From JADLHS01 sp049840435 (GTDB lineage Bacteria > Verrucomicrobiota > Verrucomicrobiia > Limisphaerales > JADLHS01): a DNA stretch of 64,000 nt. The position numbers were made by a program, and so were the translations under genes. The stretch is from contig JASGKY010000032.1 of assembly GCA_049840435.1 (NCBI GenBank), positions 149,611-213,610 of the forward strand, in the 5' to 3' direction. Below, piece by piece: positions 7,808 to 15,783 of the stretch (position 1 is the first letter of the stretch; the number at the start of each line of letters is the position of its first letter). The notes under the pieces are model-generated. The model searched no databases. It was given only the letters and a program-made list of their open reading frames with translations, and was not told the origin of the DNA.

Positions 7808-8087
7808 GGCATGGTCCTGCTGCTGGGAGCGGCAGTTTCCAGATTTTCTACACCTACATGTTCATGCGTGTATCGATTTGATTCAAAAACAAGGGGTTTT
7901 GCTGCGGAATTGGCCTTGGCACGGCCTAAGCCAGTGGGTTTCCCGTCCGGTCAACGTTGGGGCGTGATGAGCCTGTGGCTCAAAGCGAGGCGTTGAGACT
8001 TCTGGATTGAGCAGTTCTCCCCGCTAGTCGTAACCGCGCACGGGTGCGGTATGTACTGCGCCCGGCGTGGCCTACCCAAAACGCAAA
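7808..8087. other. Gap between the 21-bp repeats and the fibronectin gene
   Basis: About 280 bp with no convincing gene. The plus frame of the repeats stays open to 7996 but its composition (GMVLLLGAAVS, then Cys/Ser/Arg-rich sequence) does not look like a folded domain. The end of this gap should hold the promoter of the fibronectin gene; no clear -35/-10 pair is seen. Confidence 0.5.
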
Positions 8088-8708
8088 ATGAGCACAATAA
8101 AACTGGGTCTGGACAAGATGACTGTGCCAGACAAAATCCAATTCGGTCGCCAGGTGGTCTCCGCCATGACGGACAATCCGAATTTCGCCACCCCCAACCC
8201 CACGCTGGCCGTCCTCACCGACGGCTCGGATGAGCTGGAGGCAGCCTACAACACCGCGCAGACTGCGCGGCAACTGGCCAAGCTCCGGACCACGACGCAG
8301 GACAACGACGAGGCGACGTGGGATGGTCTCATCACACAGATCGCCAACTACGTGCAGAACATCAGCGCGGGCGACAAAGCAATCATCGAGAGTGCCGGAT
8401 TCTCGGTACGCAACGCGCCCGCGCCGGTCGGTTTGCCGGATGCCCCCACGGATGTCATCGTGGTGCCGAGCGAACACGCCGGCAGTGCCGACATCAGTTG
8501 GGACAGCGACCGTGGTTATCGTTCGTTCACAGTCGAGCGCGCGGAAGATGCGCCGGTGCCGGTGTATCAGGTGATCGGGAACACGACGAAGAAGTTTGCG
8601 TCGTTCAACTCGATGGTCAGCGGAAAGAAGTATTGGTTCCGCGTGGCCTCGGTCGGTCCCGCCGGTCAAAGCGCGTGGAGCGATCCCGTGCCGTTGTTCG
8701 CACCGTAA
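8088..8708 (+). CDS. fibronectin type III domain protein
   Basis: A 206-residue protein with no obvious signal peptide. Residues 1-110 form a helical region (KLGLDKMTVPDKIQFGRQ; ELEAAYNTAQTARQLAK) of a type I recall next to FN3 domains in soil bacteria. The C-terminal part, about 120-206, is a fibronectin III domain: APTDVIVVPSEHAGSADISW, FTVERAEDA, and YWFRVASVGPAGQSAWSDPV. The frame opens at a GTG at 8067, but the ATG at 8088 (MSTIKLGLDK) fits better. Function unknown; FN3 domains usually mediate binding. It is followed by an intrinsic terminator. Confidence 0.75.
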   Translation: MSTIKLGLDKMTVPDKIQFGRQVVSAMTDNPNFATPNPTLAVLTDGSDELEAAYNTAQTARQLAKLRTTTQDNDEATWDGLITQIANYVQNISAGDKAIIESAGFSVRNAPAPVGLPDAPTDVIVVPSEHAGSADISWDSDRGYRSFTVERAEDAPVPVYQVIGNTTKKFASFNSMVSGKKYWFRVASVGPAGQSAWSDPVPLFAP

Positions 8709-8787
8709 GTCGTAACCCGCTCTCGCGCAGTGGCGTTTCCCCCTTGTGTAACAAAACTGAAACGCAAACGTGCCGAGTTTGTAAGCC

Positions 8788-8823
8788 AGCGGAACAGGAT
8801 GCCAGCCCTTGTTCCGCTGTTTT
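8788..8823 (+). terminator. Intrinsic terminator after the fibronectin gene
   Basis: Perfect 9-bp stem AGCGGAACA/TGTTCCGCT (8788-8796 and 8810-8818) followed by GTTTT. It ends 4 bp before the stop of the convergent LamG gene. Confidence 0.85.
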
Positions 8824-8826
8824 GCG

Positions 8827-10278
8827 TCAATTAAACCGCCGCGTGGCGCGGTCTAGTTCGCGCTCTTCTTCCACCTTGCGGCGCAGCAGGGACAACGTCG
8901 CATTGGTCAGCTCGCGAAGTTCGCCGGTGCGCGATTCCAGTTCGCGCTCGAGTTCCAGGATGCGTTTCTCGTAGGCGAGAATGCGGTCGGGAAGCTTCAT
9001 CGCGAGGAGGCGAGCCTCGAGTTCCGCGAGTTCGCGTTGGGCTTGCTGCTGGGTTTCGAGCAGGGCGTTGCGTTGGGAATACAAGCCTTGCACAAGGCTT
9101 TGCTTGGCGAATTCAGTCAGTTCCGCCAAGGCGCGTTCTTTCAGGTCCGGGCTGGCGGCGGTTTCCAGCTTGGTGGGTTTGTCGCCGGTGGTGGCTGGTG
9201 GCGGCAGCTGGGCGGGCACGTTGACCTGAGCATTTCGTTTCAACGTGAAGCCGAGCCACGCCAACAGGGCGACGATCAGGGTCAATGCCCCGGCGATCCA
9301 CCAATAGAGAACATTGCGTTCCGGAGCGGCCGCGGGAACGGGAGGCGCGGCAGGCGCGGGAGCAGCCGCAGGGGCCGCGGTGAGTTCAGAGGCGATCAAT
9401 TTCAGGCCGGCGGGAAAGTCGGGCGTGACGATGCGGGCGTTGCCGATGAGTTTGCCGTGATGCGCGCCGGAAGTCAGGTCGGTGGCCTGGGCGTCATCGA
9501 AATTCCACAAGCCGACGAGGCCTTCCTCGCGACCGGTGAGCCGACGATGCATATTCTCGCGGATCTGTTCCGGGGAACGGCGATGATTCCAGACGCGGAC
9601 TTCATCAATCTGGCCCCGAAAATCATGGTCGCCAGGATTCCGCGCGAGCCCGCGACCGAGCACATTGATTTGTTCGGCGTTGATAGCGGCCAAGCAGGCT
9701 TCATTGGTGTGCATCGCCACGACTTCGCCGTTGGCGTAGAGTTTCATGCCGCCCGGCCCGGAGACGGCGGCGATGTGGATCCATTCATTGCTGCGCAGCA
9801 CACCGTTGGCCCGGGCCACGAATGAATAGGCGGGATTGTCCTTGGAGTATTTGGGGTAAAGGTTGAAGCGCAGGTCACCCGTGGTGTAATGGTTGAACAC
9901 GCTCATGGACTGAAAGCTGGCGCCGAATTCAAACACGCGGGAGTAGGTGTTGAAGCGGTCCCACTTGGCCCAGACTTCGACGGTGGCTTCGTTGAGGTTG
10001 CGAAAGATATTGGGCGGGAGTTCAACGTAGCTGTTGTTCCCGTCCAGTTCGAGCACGCGATTTTGGGCGCTGACGGACAGAGCCAGCGAGCCGCCCAGGA
10101 CCAGCGCCAGTGATCGCAACAGGCGAAGTGGGGGGGACAGGAAAAACGATTTGACCAGTTGGCGAACGACTTGAAACTGGCGGACGACCGAGCTGGGATG
10201 CGTTTCGCAATTCACGGTGGCGAATTTATACTGGTCGTCCGCGCGCCAAGGCAAGGGTGTTGTTCCAATTGAATGCAT
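8827..10278 (-). CDS. LamG-domain membrane protein with C-terminal coiled coil
   Basis: From the ATG at 10278 this is 483 residues (the frame is open to 10347). Order: a hydrophobic export segment LRLLRSLALVLGGSLALSVSA at about 51-71; a LamG/concanavalin-like jellyroll at about 73-275 (RVLELDGNNSYVELP, ATVEVWAKWD, RGQIDEVRVWNHRRSPEQI, GLVGLWNFDD); an Ala/Pro linker; a transmembrane helix WWIAGALTLIVALLAWLGF at about 330-350; and a Glu/Arg-rich coiled coil to the end. I infer an inner-membrane protein with a periplasmic ligand-binding head and a cytoplasmic coiled coil. No kinase domain is present. The start is uncertain; the signal may begin nearer residue 40. Confidence 0.75.
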   Translation of the reverse strand: MHSIGTTPLPWRADDQYKFATVNCETHPSSVVRQFQVVRQLVKSFFLSPPLRLLRSLALVLGGSLALSVSAQNRVLELDGNNSYVELPPNIFRNLNEATVEVWAKWDRFNTYSRVFEFGASFQSMSVFNHYTTGDLRFNLYPKYSKDNPAYSFVARANGVLRSNEWIHIAAVSGPGGMKLYANGEVVAMHTNEACLAAINAEQINVLGRGLARNPGDHDFRGQIDEVRVWNHRRSPEQIRENMHRRLTGREEGLVGLWNFDDAQATDLTSGAHHGKLIGNARIVTPDFPAGLKLIASELTAAPAAAPAPAAPPVPAAAPERNVLYWWIAGALTLIVALLAWLGFTLKRNAQVNVPAQLPPPATTGDKPTKLETAASPDLKERALAELTEFAKQSLVQGLYSQRNALLETQQQAQRELAELEARLLAMKLPDRILAYEKRILELERELESRTGELRELTNATLSLLRRKVEEERELDRATRRFN

Positions 10279-10394
10279 TTTGAAGAATCGAGGTGATGCT
10301 TCTTGTGTCGACGCAGCGCGACAGGAGTAGAGGAATTTCCAAGGCAAACTGAATCCCGCGGGAAATTTCTGTTATGGCGAAATAACTTTAACCC

Positions 10395-11189
10395 CTAACG
10401 TCTGGGGAAGAGCACTTCAACCTCTTGCTGCATACGCGAGATGACACTCGTAGTTGATTCCAGCATACGAACTCCATTTTGACTGACACTTATCTTCTGT
10501 TTTTTGGCAATCAACTCTCCAGCAAGTTCAGCAACACGATGATCATCCAATCTTCTTAGTGCTGCGATGGCATAAGCTTTTGCTTCTGGAGTAGCAGCAT
10601 TGTGATAGGCCACCACCAGCATATCGGCTTGCTTCTGCCGCAAGAGGAATTCGACTGGAAAAATTATATCAGGCTCTTCCTCGCAACGCTTCCACCAATC
10701 CCAAGTGTATACACCTCGATAACTGGATATTTGCTCGACAGCCCAAGCAAAGTGATTGGTGTTAAGATCCGGAGCGACTGCGTCGACCGGCACCAAAACA
10801 TTTGTATTGCGAGCAATAAATGCCCATGAATTGGCCGATAAGAATGAGATGTTAAAGTTTGTTCCCCTGAACGGTCCGTTTATCGCCTCAGCACAAACCG
10901 TGGTGTAAAAGCCAACCTCGAAACTATCACCGTTGTAATGGACGGTTGTTACCCGCAAACGAGTCCCTGCATCCAACATGCCATCACAATTTCCATTCTT
11001 TCTAAGGAACAGCGCGGGGCTAAAACTATCTCGAGACGCAAAAAACACATTCGTAAGCAACTGATAGTTTTGGCCTGGAACGTAATCAGTTTTGGCGGCT
11101 GGCTTGCTAGTCCAATCCTGATTAAGCGCAATGCAACCTGACAAACCAAACAGAGCAACCAGCACTGTCAGTTTGGCAAATAACTTCAT
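10395..11189 (-). CDS. uncharacterised lipoprotein
   Basis: A 264-residue protein with a clean lipoprotein signal (MKLFAKLTVLVALFGLSGC). The frame is open upstream to 11390, but that part is antisense-like sequence overlapping the 3' end of gcvT. The remainder has no recognised motif; a late segment (AATPEAKAYAIAALRRLDDHRVAELAGEL) resembles a single HEAT-like helical hairpin. Lower GC than gcvT. Lies 22 bp downstream of gcvT on the same strand and may be co-transcribed. Function unknown. Confidence 0.75.
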   Translation of the reverse strand: MKLFAKLTVLVALFGLSGCIALNQDWTSKPAAKTDYVPGQNYQLLTNVFFASRDSFSPALFLRKNGNCDGMLDAGTRLRVTTVHYNGDSFEVGFYTTVCAEAINGPFRGTNFNISFLSANSWAFIARNTNVLVPVDAVAPDLNTNHFAWAVEQISSYRGVYTWDWWKRCEEEPDIIFPVEFLLRQKQADMLVVAYHNAATPEAKAYAIAALRRLDDHRVAELAGELIAKKQKISVSQNGVRMLESTTSVISRMQQEVEVLFPRR

Positions 11190-11211
11190 AACCCTTATGC
11201 CCAACACCGGA

Positions 11212-12345
11212 TCAACTTCGTTTGAAAATCGGCTTGGCCACCACGACGGCCGCAGAGCGTCGCCCGCGCGCTTCGATCTCGAGCACCGTTCCCGCTTTCG
11301 CAAACTCCGGCGGGACGTAGCCCATACCGATGCCAATGTTAAGCGAGGGGCTTTGGGTGCCGCTGACGACTTGCCCCCCGGCAGCGCCATTGATCCAGAT
11401 CGGATAACCCGGGCGCGGTGGTGCGGATTTCTCAGTCATCTTGAACGCGACGCATTTCTTGCCGGTGCCGTTGGCCTTTTGCGTGGCCATGATACTGCGG
11501 CCGATGAATTCTCCCTTGTCGAGCGAAACGAAGAAGCCGACGCCGGCTTCAATGGGCGTGGTATTTTCGTCGAGTTCATGACCGTAGAGCGGATAGCAGA
11601 CTTCGGTGCGCAAAGTATCGCGCGCGCCAAGCCCGCAGGGTTTCACGCCAAACGCCGCGCCCTTCGCGAGCACAGCATCCCACACCTGTTGGATGGCCGG
11701 GGCTTCGCCAACGATTTCAAAACCGTCTTCCCCGGTGTAACCTGTGCGCGACACGAGCACGCAACCTTTCTGAAACGGAAAGCCGCCGATCTCGTTTTTC
11801 TTCAACTCGGTCACGCAAGCGACGCGTTTGGCGGAAATGGACGCACCGGGAATGCAATCGTTGATGAAATCCTTCACCCGCGGGCCTTGCACGGCCACGG
11901 CAGAGTAATTGTGGGACGCGTCGGTGAGGCTGAGGTCCTTGCCGTGTTGTTTGAACTCCGTCGCGCGCGCCTGTAACCACGCGACGTCAGCCTCGATCCG
12001 CGAGGCGTTGATGACGAGGAAATAGACGCCGTCGGAAAGTTGATACGCGTAGAGATCATCAATGACGCCGCCGCGGTCGTTGCACATGAGGGTGTATTGC
12101 CCCTGCCCCGGAGCAAGTTTGCGGACATCGTTGGTAAGGACGTGATTGAGAAATTCCGTCGCCGCCGCACCGCTGACAGTGACCTCGCCCATGTGCGAAA
12201 TATCGAAAATACCCGCCGCATTCCGCACCGCATGGTGCTCGTCCATGATGGACGTATATTGCACCGGCATCTCCCAACCGCCAAATTCGATAAGCTTGCC
12301 GCCGTGCTTCTGATGCGTCGCGTAAAGTGAAGTGCGTTTTAACAT
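11212..12345 (-). CDS. gcvT: glycine cleavage system T protein (aminomethyltransferase)
   Basis: Transfers the methylene group from the aminomethyl-lipoyl H protein to tetrahydrofolate, releasing ammonia. Its 377 residues match the family; motifs include FGGWEMPVQYTSIMDEHHAVR, FDISHMGEV, GVIDDLYAYQL, SRTGYTGEDGFEI, and GARDTLRTEVCYPLYGHEL near the C-terminal folate region. gcvH and gcvP are not adjacent. The start codon at 12345 abuts a 7-bp-periodic repeat that occupies the whole upstream region, so any promoter lies in or beyond the repeat. Confidence 0.96.
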   Translation of the reverse strand: MLKRTSLYATHQKHGGKLIEFGGWEMPVQYTSIMDEHHAVRNAAGIFDISHMGEVTVSGAAATEFLNHVLTNDVRKLAPGQGQYTLMCNDRGGVIDDLYAYQLSDGVYFLVINASRIEADVAWLQARATEFKQHGKDLSLTDASHNYSAVAVQGPRVKDFINDCIPGASISAKRVACVTELKKNEIGGFPFQKGCVLVSRTGYTGEDGFEIVGEAPAIQQVWDAVLAKGAAFGVKPCGLGARDTLRTEVCYPLYGHELDENTTPIEAGVGFFVSLDKGEFIGRSIMATQKANGTGKKCVAFKMTEKSAPPRPGYPIWINGAAGGQVVSGTQSPSLNIGIGMGYVPPEFAKAGTVLEIEARGRRSAAVVVAKPIFKRS

Positions 12346-12425
12346 GAATTATGAATGTTGAATAATGAATGCTGATACCAGCATGCTCCGCCCGACAGTT
12401 TCATCATTCATACTTCATACTTCAA
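12344..12425. repeat. 7-bp-periodic repeat pair in inverted orientation
   Basis: 12344-12371 reads as ATGAATT, ATGAATG, TTGAATA, ATGAATG. 12404-12425 reads as CATTCAT, ACTTCAT, ACTTCAA on the opposite sense. The two arms can pair into a long imperfect hairpin. It fills the gap between gcvT and the flavoprotein gene and touches the gcvT start codon. Confidence 0.75.
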
Positions 12426-12433
12426 TCTTTTCG

Positions 12434-13150
12434 TCAGCCCCACTTCTCGGTCTTCATCTGCAGCTTGGGCACGTTCAGGCCGTGGACGACCAGTTCTTCC
12501 GTCGCTTCCACCAATGCATTCGGGCCGCAGGCGTAGAAAACCGTGTTCGGCAGGTCATGCACGTGTTCCTTGATCCAAGCCGGATCAATGCGCCCGCGCC
12601 GGCCGGTCCACGAGTCTTGTTCGCTCAAACGCGTGCAGGTGACGTAGAAGTTGAAGTTTGGGTTCTGCAATGACAGCTCATGAAACTCCTGTTTGAAAAT
12701 GATGTCGTTCGTCGTCCGCACGCTGTAGAGCACGGTGATCTGCGTCTCCAGCTTGCGTAGCGTCGCTTCGCGGACAAAACCGCGAAACGGCGTCACGCCC
12801 GATCCGCCAGCGATGCAGATCAGGTGCTTGTCCGGCTCGAACACCGGAAGAAACTTCCCCGCGGGCGGCAGCACGAACAATGTGTCCCCGGCCTTGGCCC
12901 AGTCCACGATGCGCGTGCCCATCTTGCCATCTCGCTTGACGGTGACTTCATACGCACCGCGATCCAGCGCGCACGATGAGAGCGAATAGGCACGTTTGTA
13001 ATAAGGTGTGTCCTGCCAATAAACAGTGATGAACTGGCCGGTGAGAAATTCCGGATTGTGCCCCTCCGGCCACTGGAGGCGGACAGTCTTGGTGTCCGGC
13101 AACTCCATGGTCGTCGATTCGATGAGCATTTCGATAGGTTCACGAGCCAT
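12434..13150 (-). CDS. FAD/NAD(P)-binding ferredoxin reductase-like oxidoreductase
   Basis: A 238-residue protein of the ferredoxin-NADP+ reductase superfamily. FAD-binding RAYSLSS is near residue 58; the NAD(P)-binding IAGGSGVTPFRGF is near 115; the C-terminal FYACGPNALVE contacts nicotinamide. There is no [2Fe-2S] domain and no fused oxygenase, so electron partner and direction are unknown. It starts at the ATG at 13150, giving MAREPIEMLIES. Neighbours (gcvT, parA) give no functional clue. Confidence 0.85.
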   Translation of the reverse strand: MAREPIEMLIESTTMELPDTKTVRLQWPEGHNPEFLTGQFITVYWQDTPYYKRAYSLSSCALDRGAYEVTVKRDGKMGTRIVDWAKAGDTLFVLPPAGKFLPVFEPDKHLICIAGGSGVTPFRGFVREATLRKLETQITVLYSVRTTNDIIFKQEFHELSLQNPNFNFYVTCTRLSEQDSWTGRRGRIDPAWIKEHVHDLPNTVFYACGPNALVEATEELVVHGLNVPKLQMKTEKWG

Positions 13151-13259
13151 AAGGATGGCCGAAGCTTAAAAGAAGCAAGATTGGTGTAAAGGGTGCAATC
13201 ACCTCGCCCCACCGACATCTTGATGTTGGCCTCAAACCTATCCTTGGCGTGATGAAAGC

Positions 13260-14030
13260 CTACAGCGCGAGTCGCTTCATCACTTCCCCTGCCAACACCT
13301 CGTAGGCGGCGGCACTGGCGCTGTATTTGTCGTAGTGGATGATTGGTTTACCGAAGCTCGGGGCTTCCGCGAGTTTCGTGCTACGCGGGATGACCGTCTC
13401 AAACACCCGTTCGCCCAGAAGATTCCGCACTTCGCTGACCACTTCATTGGAGAGCTTGGTCCGCGCATCGAACATCGTCATCACCACTCCTGAAATGTCG
13501 AGTGCTGGATTCACACCGGCATCGCGCAACTGCCCGAGCACCTTGCTCATCATCGAAATGCCTTCGAGCGCGTAATACTCACATTGCAAAGGCACGAACA
13601 CCCCGTCCGTCGCGGCGAAAGCGTTCAATGTCAAAATCCCCAGCGACGGCGGACAATCAATCAGAATGAGATCGAAATTCTCCGCATCACGGATGGGTTG
13701 CAACGCCAGCTTCAGCCGCATGAGATGATTTTCGGAACGTGCCAACTCTACGTCCGCGCCGCACAAATCCACTTCGCTCGGGATCAGGGAAAGCCGCTCG
13801 AAGGGCGTGGCCTTGATTTTCTCCTGCAGCGGCCCCTCACCGAACAAGGGCCGGTACGCGCTGGCCCCCTCGATCTTCTCTACGCCGACGCCGCTGGTGG
13901 CGTTGGCCTGCGGGTCGAGATCGAAGAGCAGCACCCGTTTGCCCGCCGCAGCCAGACACGCCGCAAGGTTCACCGAGGTGGTGGTTTTACCGACGCCGCC
14001 TTTCTGGTTCGCAACCGCAATGACTTTCAT
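13260..14030 (-). CDS. parA: ParA/Soj-family chromosome-partitioning ATPase
   Basis: A 256-residue Walker-type ATPase: the deviant Walker A is KGGVGKTT near residue 11, Walker A' is LLFDLDPQANAT, and Walker B is LILIDCPPSLGIL. PLQCEYYALEGISMM is typical of chromosomal Soj/ParA. In the known system it works with ParB on parS sites to segregate origins. No parB is adjacent and no parS-like palindrome was noticed, so it is an orphan here. A GTG six bases upstream (14036) is an alternative start, but the ATG at 14030 gives the family-typical MKVIAVANQKGG. Confidence 0.92.
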   Translation of the reverse strand: MKVIAVANQKGGVGKTTTSVNLAACLAAAGKRVLLFDLDPQANATSGVGVEKIEGASAYRPLFGEGPLQEKIKATPFERLSLIPSEVDLCGADVELARSENHLMRLKLALQPIRDAENFDLILIDCPPSLGILTLNAFAATDGVFVPLQCEYYALEGISMMSKVLGQLRDAGVNPALDISGVVMTMFDARTKLSNEVVSEVRNLLGERVFETVIPRSTKLAEAPSFGKPIIHYDKYSASAAAYEVLAGEVMKRLAL

Positions 14031-14135
14031 TGACACCCGGCAGATTTAAGGCCAAGCGCCGCGCCGAGACAATTTTTCTTTCCGCGAAAATTCTTTCACT
14101 GGATTTTGCCAGAGAGCGAGAGCATCATTCTGCGT

Positions 14136-14489
14136 ATGAAACTGATCATCATCCCGCACAGTGTCACCCTGACCAAAGCCATTGAAGATCACATCGCGTC
14201 CAAGATCGAAAAGTTGGACCATCTGGACAAGCGGGCCATTGACGCGCGCGTCATCGTTGAACACGACCATACTCGTGCGCCGGCTAAACAATTCTCCTGC
14301 TCCGTCCGCGTTGCGTTTCGCGGCCCGGATCTCTTCGCCGAGGATCGCGAGGAAGATTTATACGCCGCCATTGATCTCTGCATCAAAAAGATCGAAGGCC
14401 AGATCCGCAAGCGCCACAGCAAAGCCAAGGCAAAGCATCACACCGAAGCCTCCAAGACCAAGCACAAGCTCAAGGAGCGCGGGCTTTGA
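14136..14489 (+). CDS. hpf: ribosome hibernation-promoting factor (short HPF/YfiA type)
   Basis: Binds the decoding region of the 30S subunit in stationary phase. A 117-residue short-form protein: MKLIIIPHSVTLTKAIEDHI, KIEKLDHLDKRAIDARVIVE, RVAFRGPDLFAEDREEDLYAAIDLCIKKIEGQIRK cut here to its key part EDLYAAIDLCIKKIEGQIRK, then a basic Lys-rich tail. The long-form C-terminal dimerisation domain is absent. The ATG at 14136 is preferred to the frame opening at 14106. It overlaps the next gene by 4 bp (TTGA). Confidence 0.9.
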   Translation: MKLIIIPHSVTLTKAIEDHIASKIEKLDHLDKRAIDARVIVEHDHTRAPAKQFSCSVRVAFRGPDLFAEDREEDLYAAIDLCIKKIEGQIRKRHSKAKAKHHTEASKTKHKLKERGL

Positions 14490-15742
14490 TCGCTGGCAAT
14501 GCGTTGACGATTCTCCGCAGCCGCGTCGTCCTGCCGATTTGCCGCCCGGCCATCGCAGACGGCGCGGTTGTTATTTCCGGGCCGCGCATCCGCACCGTCG
14601 GGCGCTGGGGCATCATCCGAAAAGAATTCCCCCGTGCCAGAGTCCAGGATCTCGGGGATGTCGCCATCTTGCCCGGCCTCATCAACGCGCATTGCCATCT
14701 CGAATACACCGATCTCGCCGGGGAGTTTTTGCCGCCACGCCATTTCAGCGACTGGCTCAAACTCATCGTCACCGCCAAAGGCATCCGCTCCGATGCCGAT
14801 TTCGCCGCCGCTTGGCAACACGGCGCCGAACAGCTCCTCCGCACTGGCACGACCACGGTTGCCGACATCGTCGCGCTGACCGATATCCAACCACAGCCCA
14901 CGCCGTTGCGCGTTTTCTCATTCCTTGAGATGACAGGCGTCCGTTCCAAGCAGCCGCCCGCGAAAATTATTGCGGGCGTGGCCGCCAAAATAAAATCACT
15001 CCGGACCAAGAATCGGCTCGCCGGATTTTCCCCGCACGCCCCCTACTCCACCACGCCGGAACTTTTGCAACGCACCGCCTCTGCGGCTCGACGCCAAGGC
15101 TGGCGCGTTACCACGCATGTTGCTGAGTCACCCGAAGAGTTCGAGATGTTCAGCGCCGCGAGCGGTCGGATGTTCGCTTGGTTGAACGGGCAACGCGATT
15201 GCACCGACTGCGGCGACCGTTCTCCGATCCAGCACCTCGCAAAAGCCGGCTTACTCGGTGGGAATTTTTTAGCCATCCACGCCAACTGCCTCGCGCCCGG
15301 CGACGCCGCCCTACTCGCGCGCACACATTCCAGCGTGGTGCACACCCCGCGCAGCCATACGTTTTTCGGTCACCCCAAATTTCCCTTCAAGGAACTCACC
15401 GCCGCAGGCGTCAACGTCTGCCTCGGCACCGACAGCCTTGCCAGCATCGAAGGGCGCGGTAAAAAGCCACCTAAGCTGAACATGTTCTCCGAACTGCGCG
15501 CCTTCGCCCGCAAAAACCCCGGCACGCCCGCCGGCACCATTTTGCGCCTCGCCACACTCAACGGCGCGGAAGCCCTCGGCCTCACCGGCAAGATCGGCGC
15601 GCTATCCAAAGGTGCTTTCGCCGATTTGATCACCATTCCCTGCCGCGAAAAACTCGCCGATGTACCCGAGGCCGTCCTCCATCATCGCGGCGATGTCTCT
15701 GCCAGCCTGATCAACGGCGCGTGGGCGATCGCCTCGAAATAA
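14486..15742 (+). CDS. amidohydrolase-family deaminase (chlorohydrolase/MqnX-like)
   Basis: A 418-residue metal-dependent hydrolase. The first metal site is NAHCHLEYTDL; then HVAES; the later HANCLAPGDAALLA and VVHTPRSHTFFGH carry conserved His residues; GTDSLAS holds the catalytic Asp. This layout is that of the cytosine deaminase/TrzA/guanine deaminase group. Aminodeoxyfutalosine deaminase (MqnX, menaquinone synthesis) belongs there and is a possible assignment, but no other mqn gene is nearby. The start is a TTG overlapping the hpf stop, with AAGGAG upstream at good spacing, implying translational coupling to hpf. Confidence 0.82.
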   Translation: MIAGNALTILRSRVVLPICRPAIADGAVVISGPRIRTVGRWGIIRKEFPRARVQDLGDVAILPGLINAHCHLEYTDLAGEFLPPRHFSDWLKLIVTAKGIRSDADFAAAWQHGAEQLLRTGTTTVADIVALTDIQPQPTPLRVFSFLEMTGVRSKQPPAKIIAGVAAKIKSLRTKNRLAGFSPHAPYSTTPELLQRTASAARRQGWRVTTHVAESPEEFEMFSAASGRMFAWLNGQRDCTDCGDRSPIQHLAKAGLLGGNFLAIHANCLAPGDAALLARTHSSVVHTPRSHTFFGHPKFPFKELTAAGVNVCLGTDSLASIEGRGKKPPKLNMFSELRAFARKNPGTPAGTILRLATLNGAEALGLTGKIGALSKGAFADLITIPCREKLADVPEAVLHHRGDVSASLINGAWAIASK

Positions 15743-15783
15743 TTTCGTGGCTGCGTTCGTGAGAACGCAGCTAATCTCTCCCC

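Noticed and set aside
7465..7881. Cys/Asn/Arg/Tyr-rich 138-codon frame with CSDRYSV repeats
   Set aside because: It is an alternative frame over the 21-bp repeats, with biased composition unlike a folded protein. The frame in phase with the nuclease shows the better wobble pattern.
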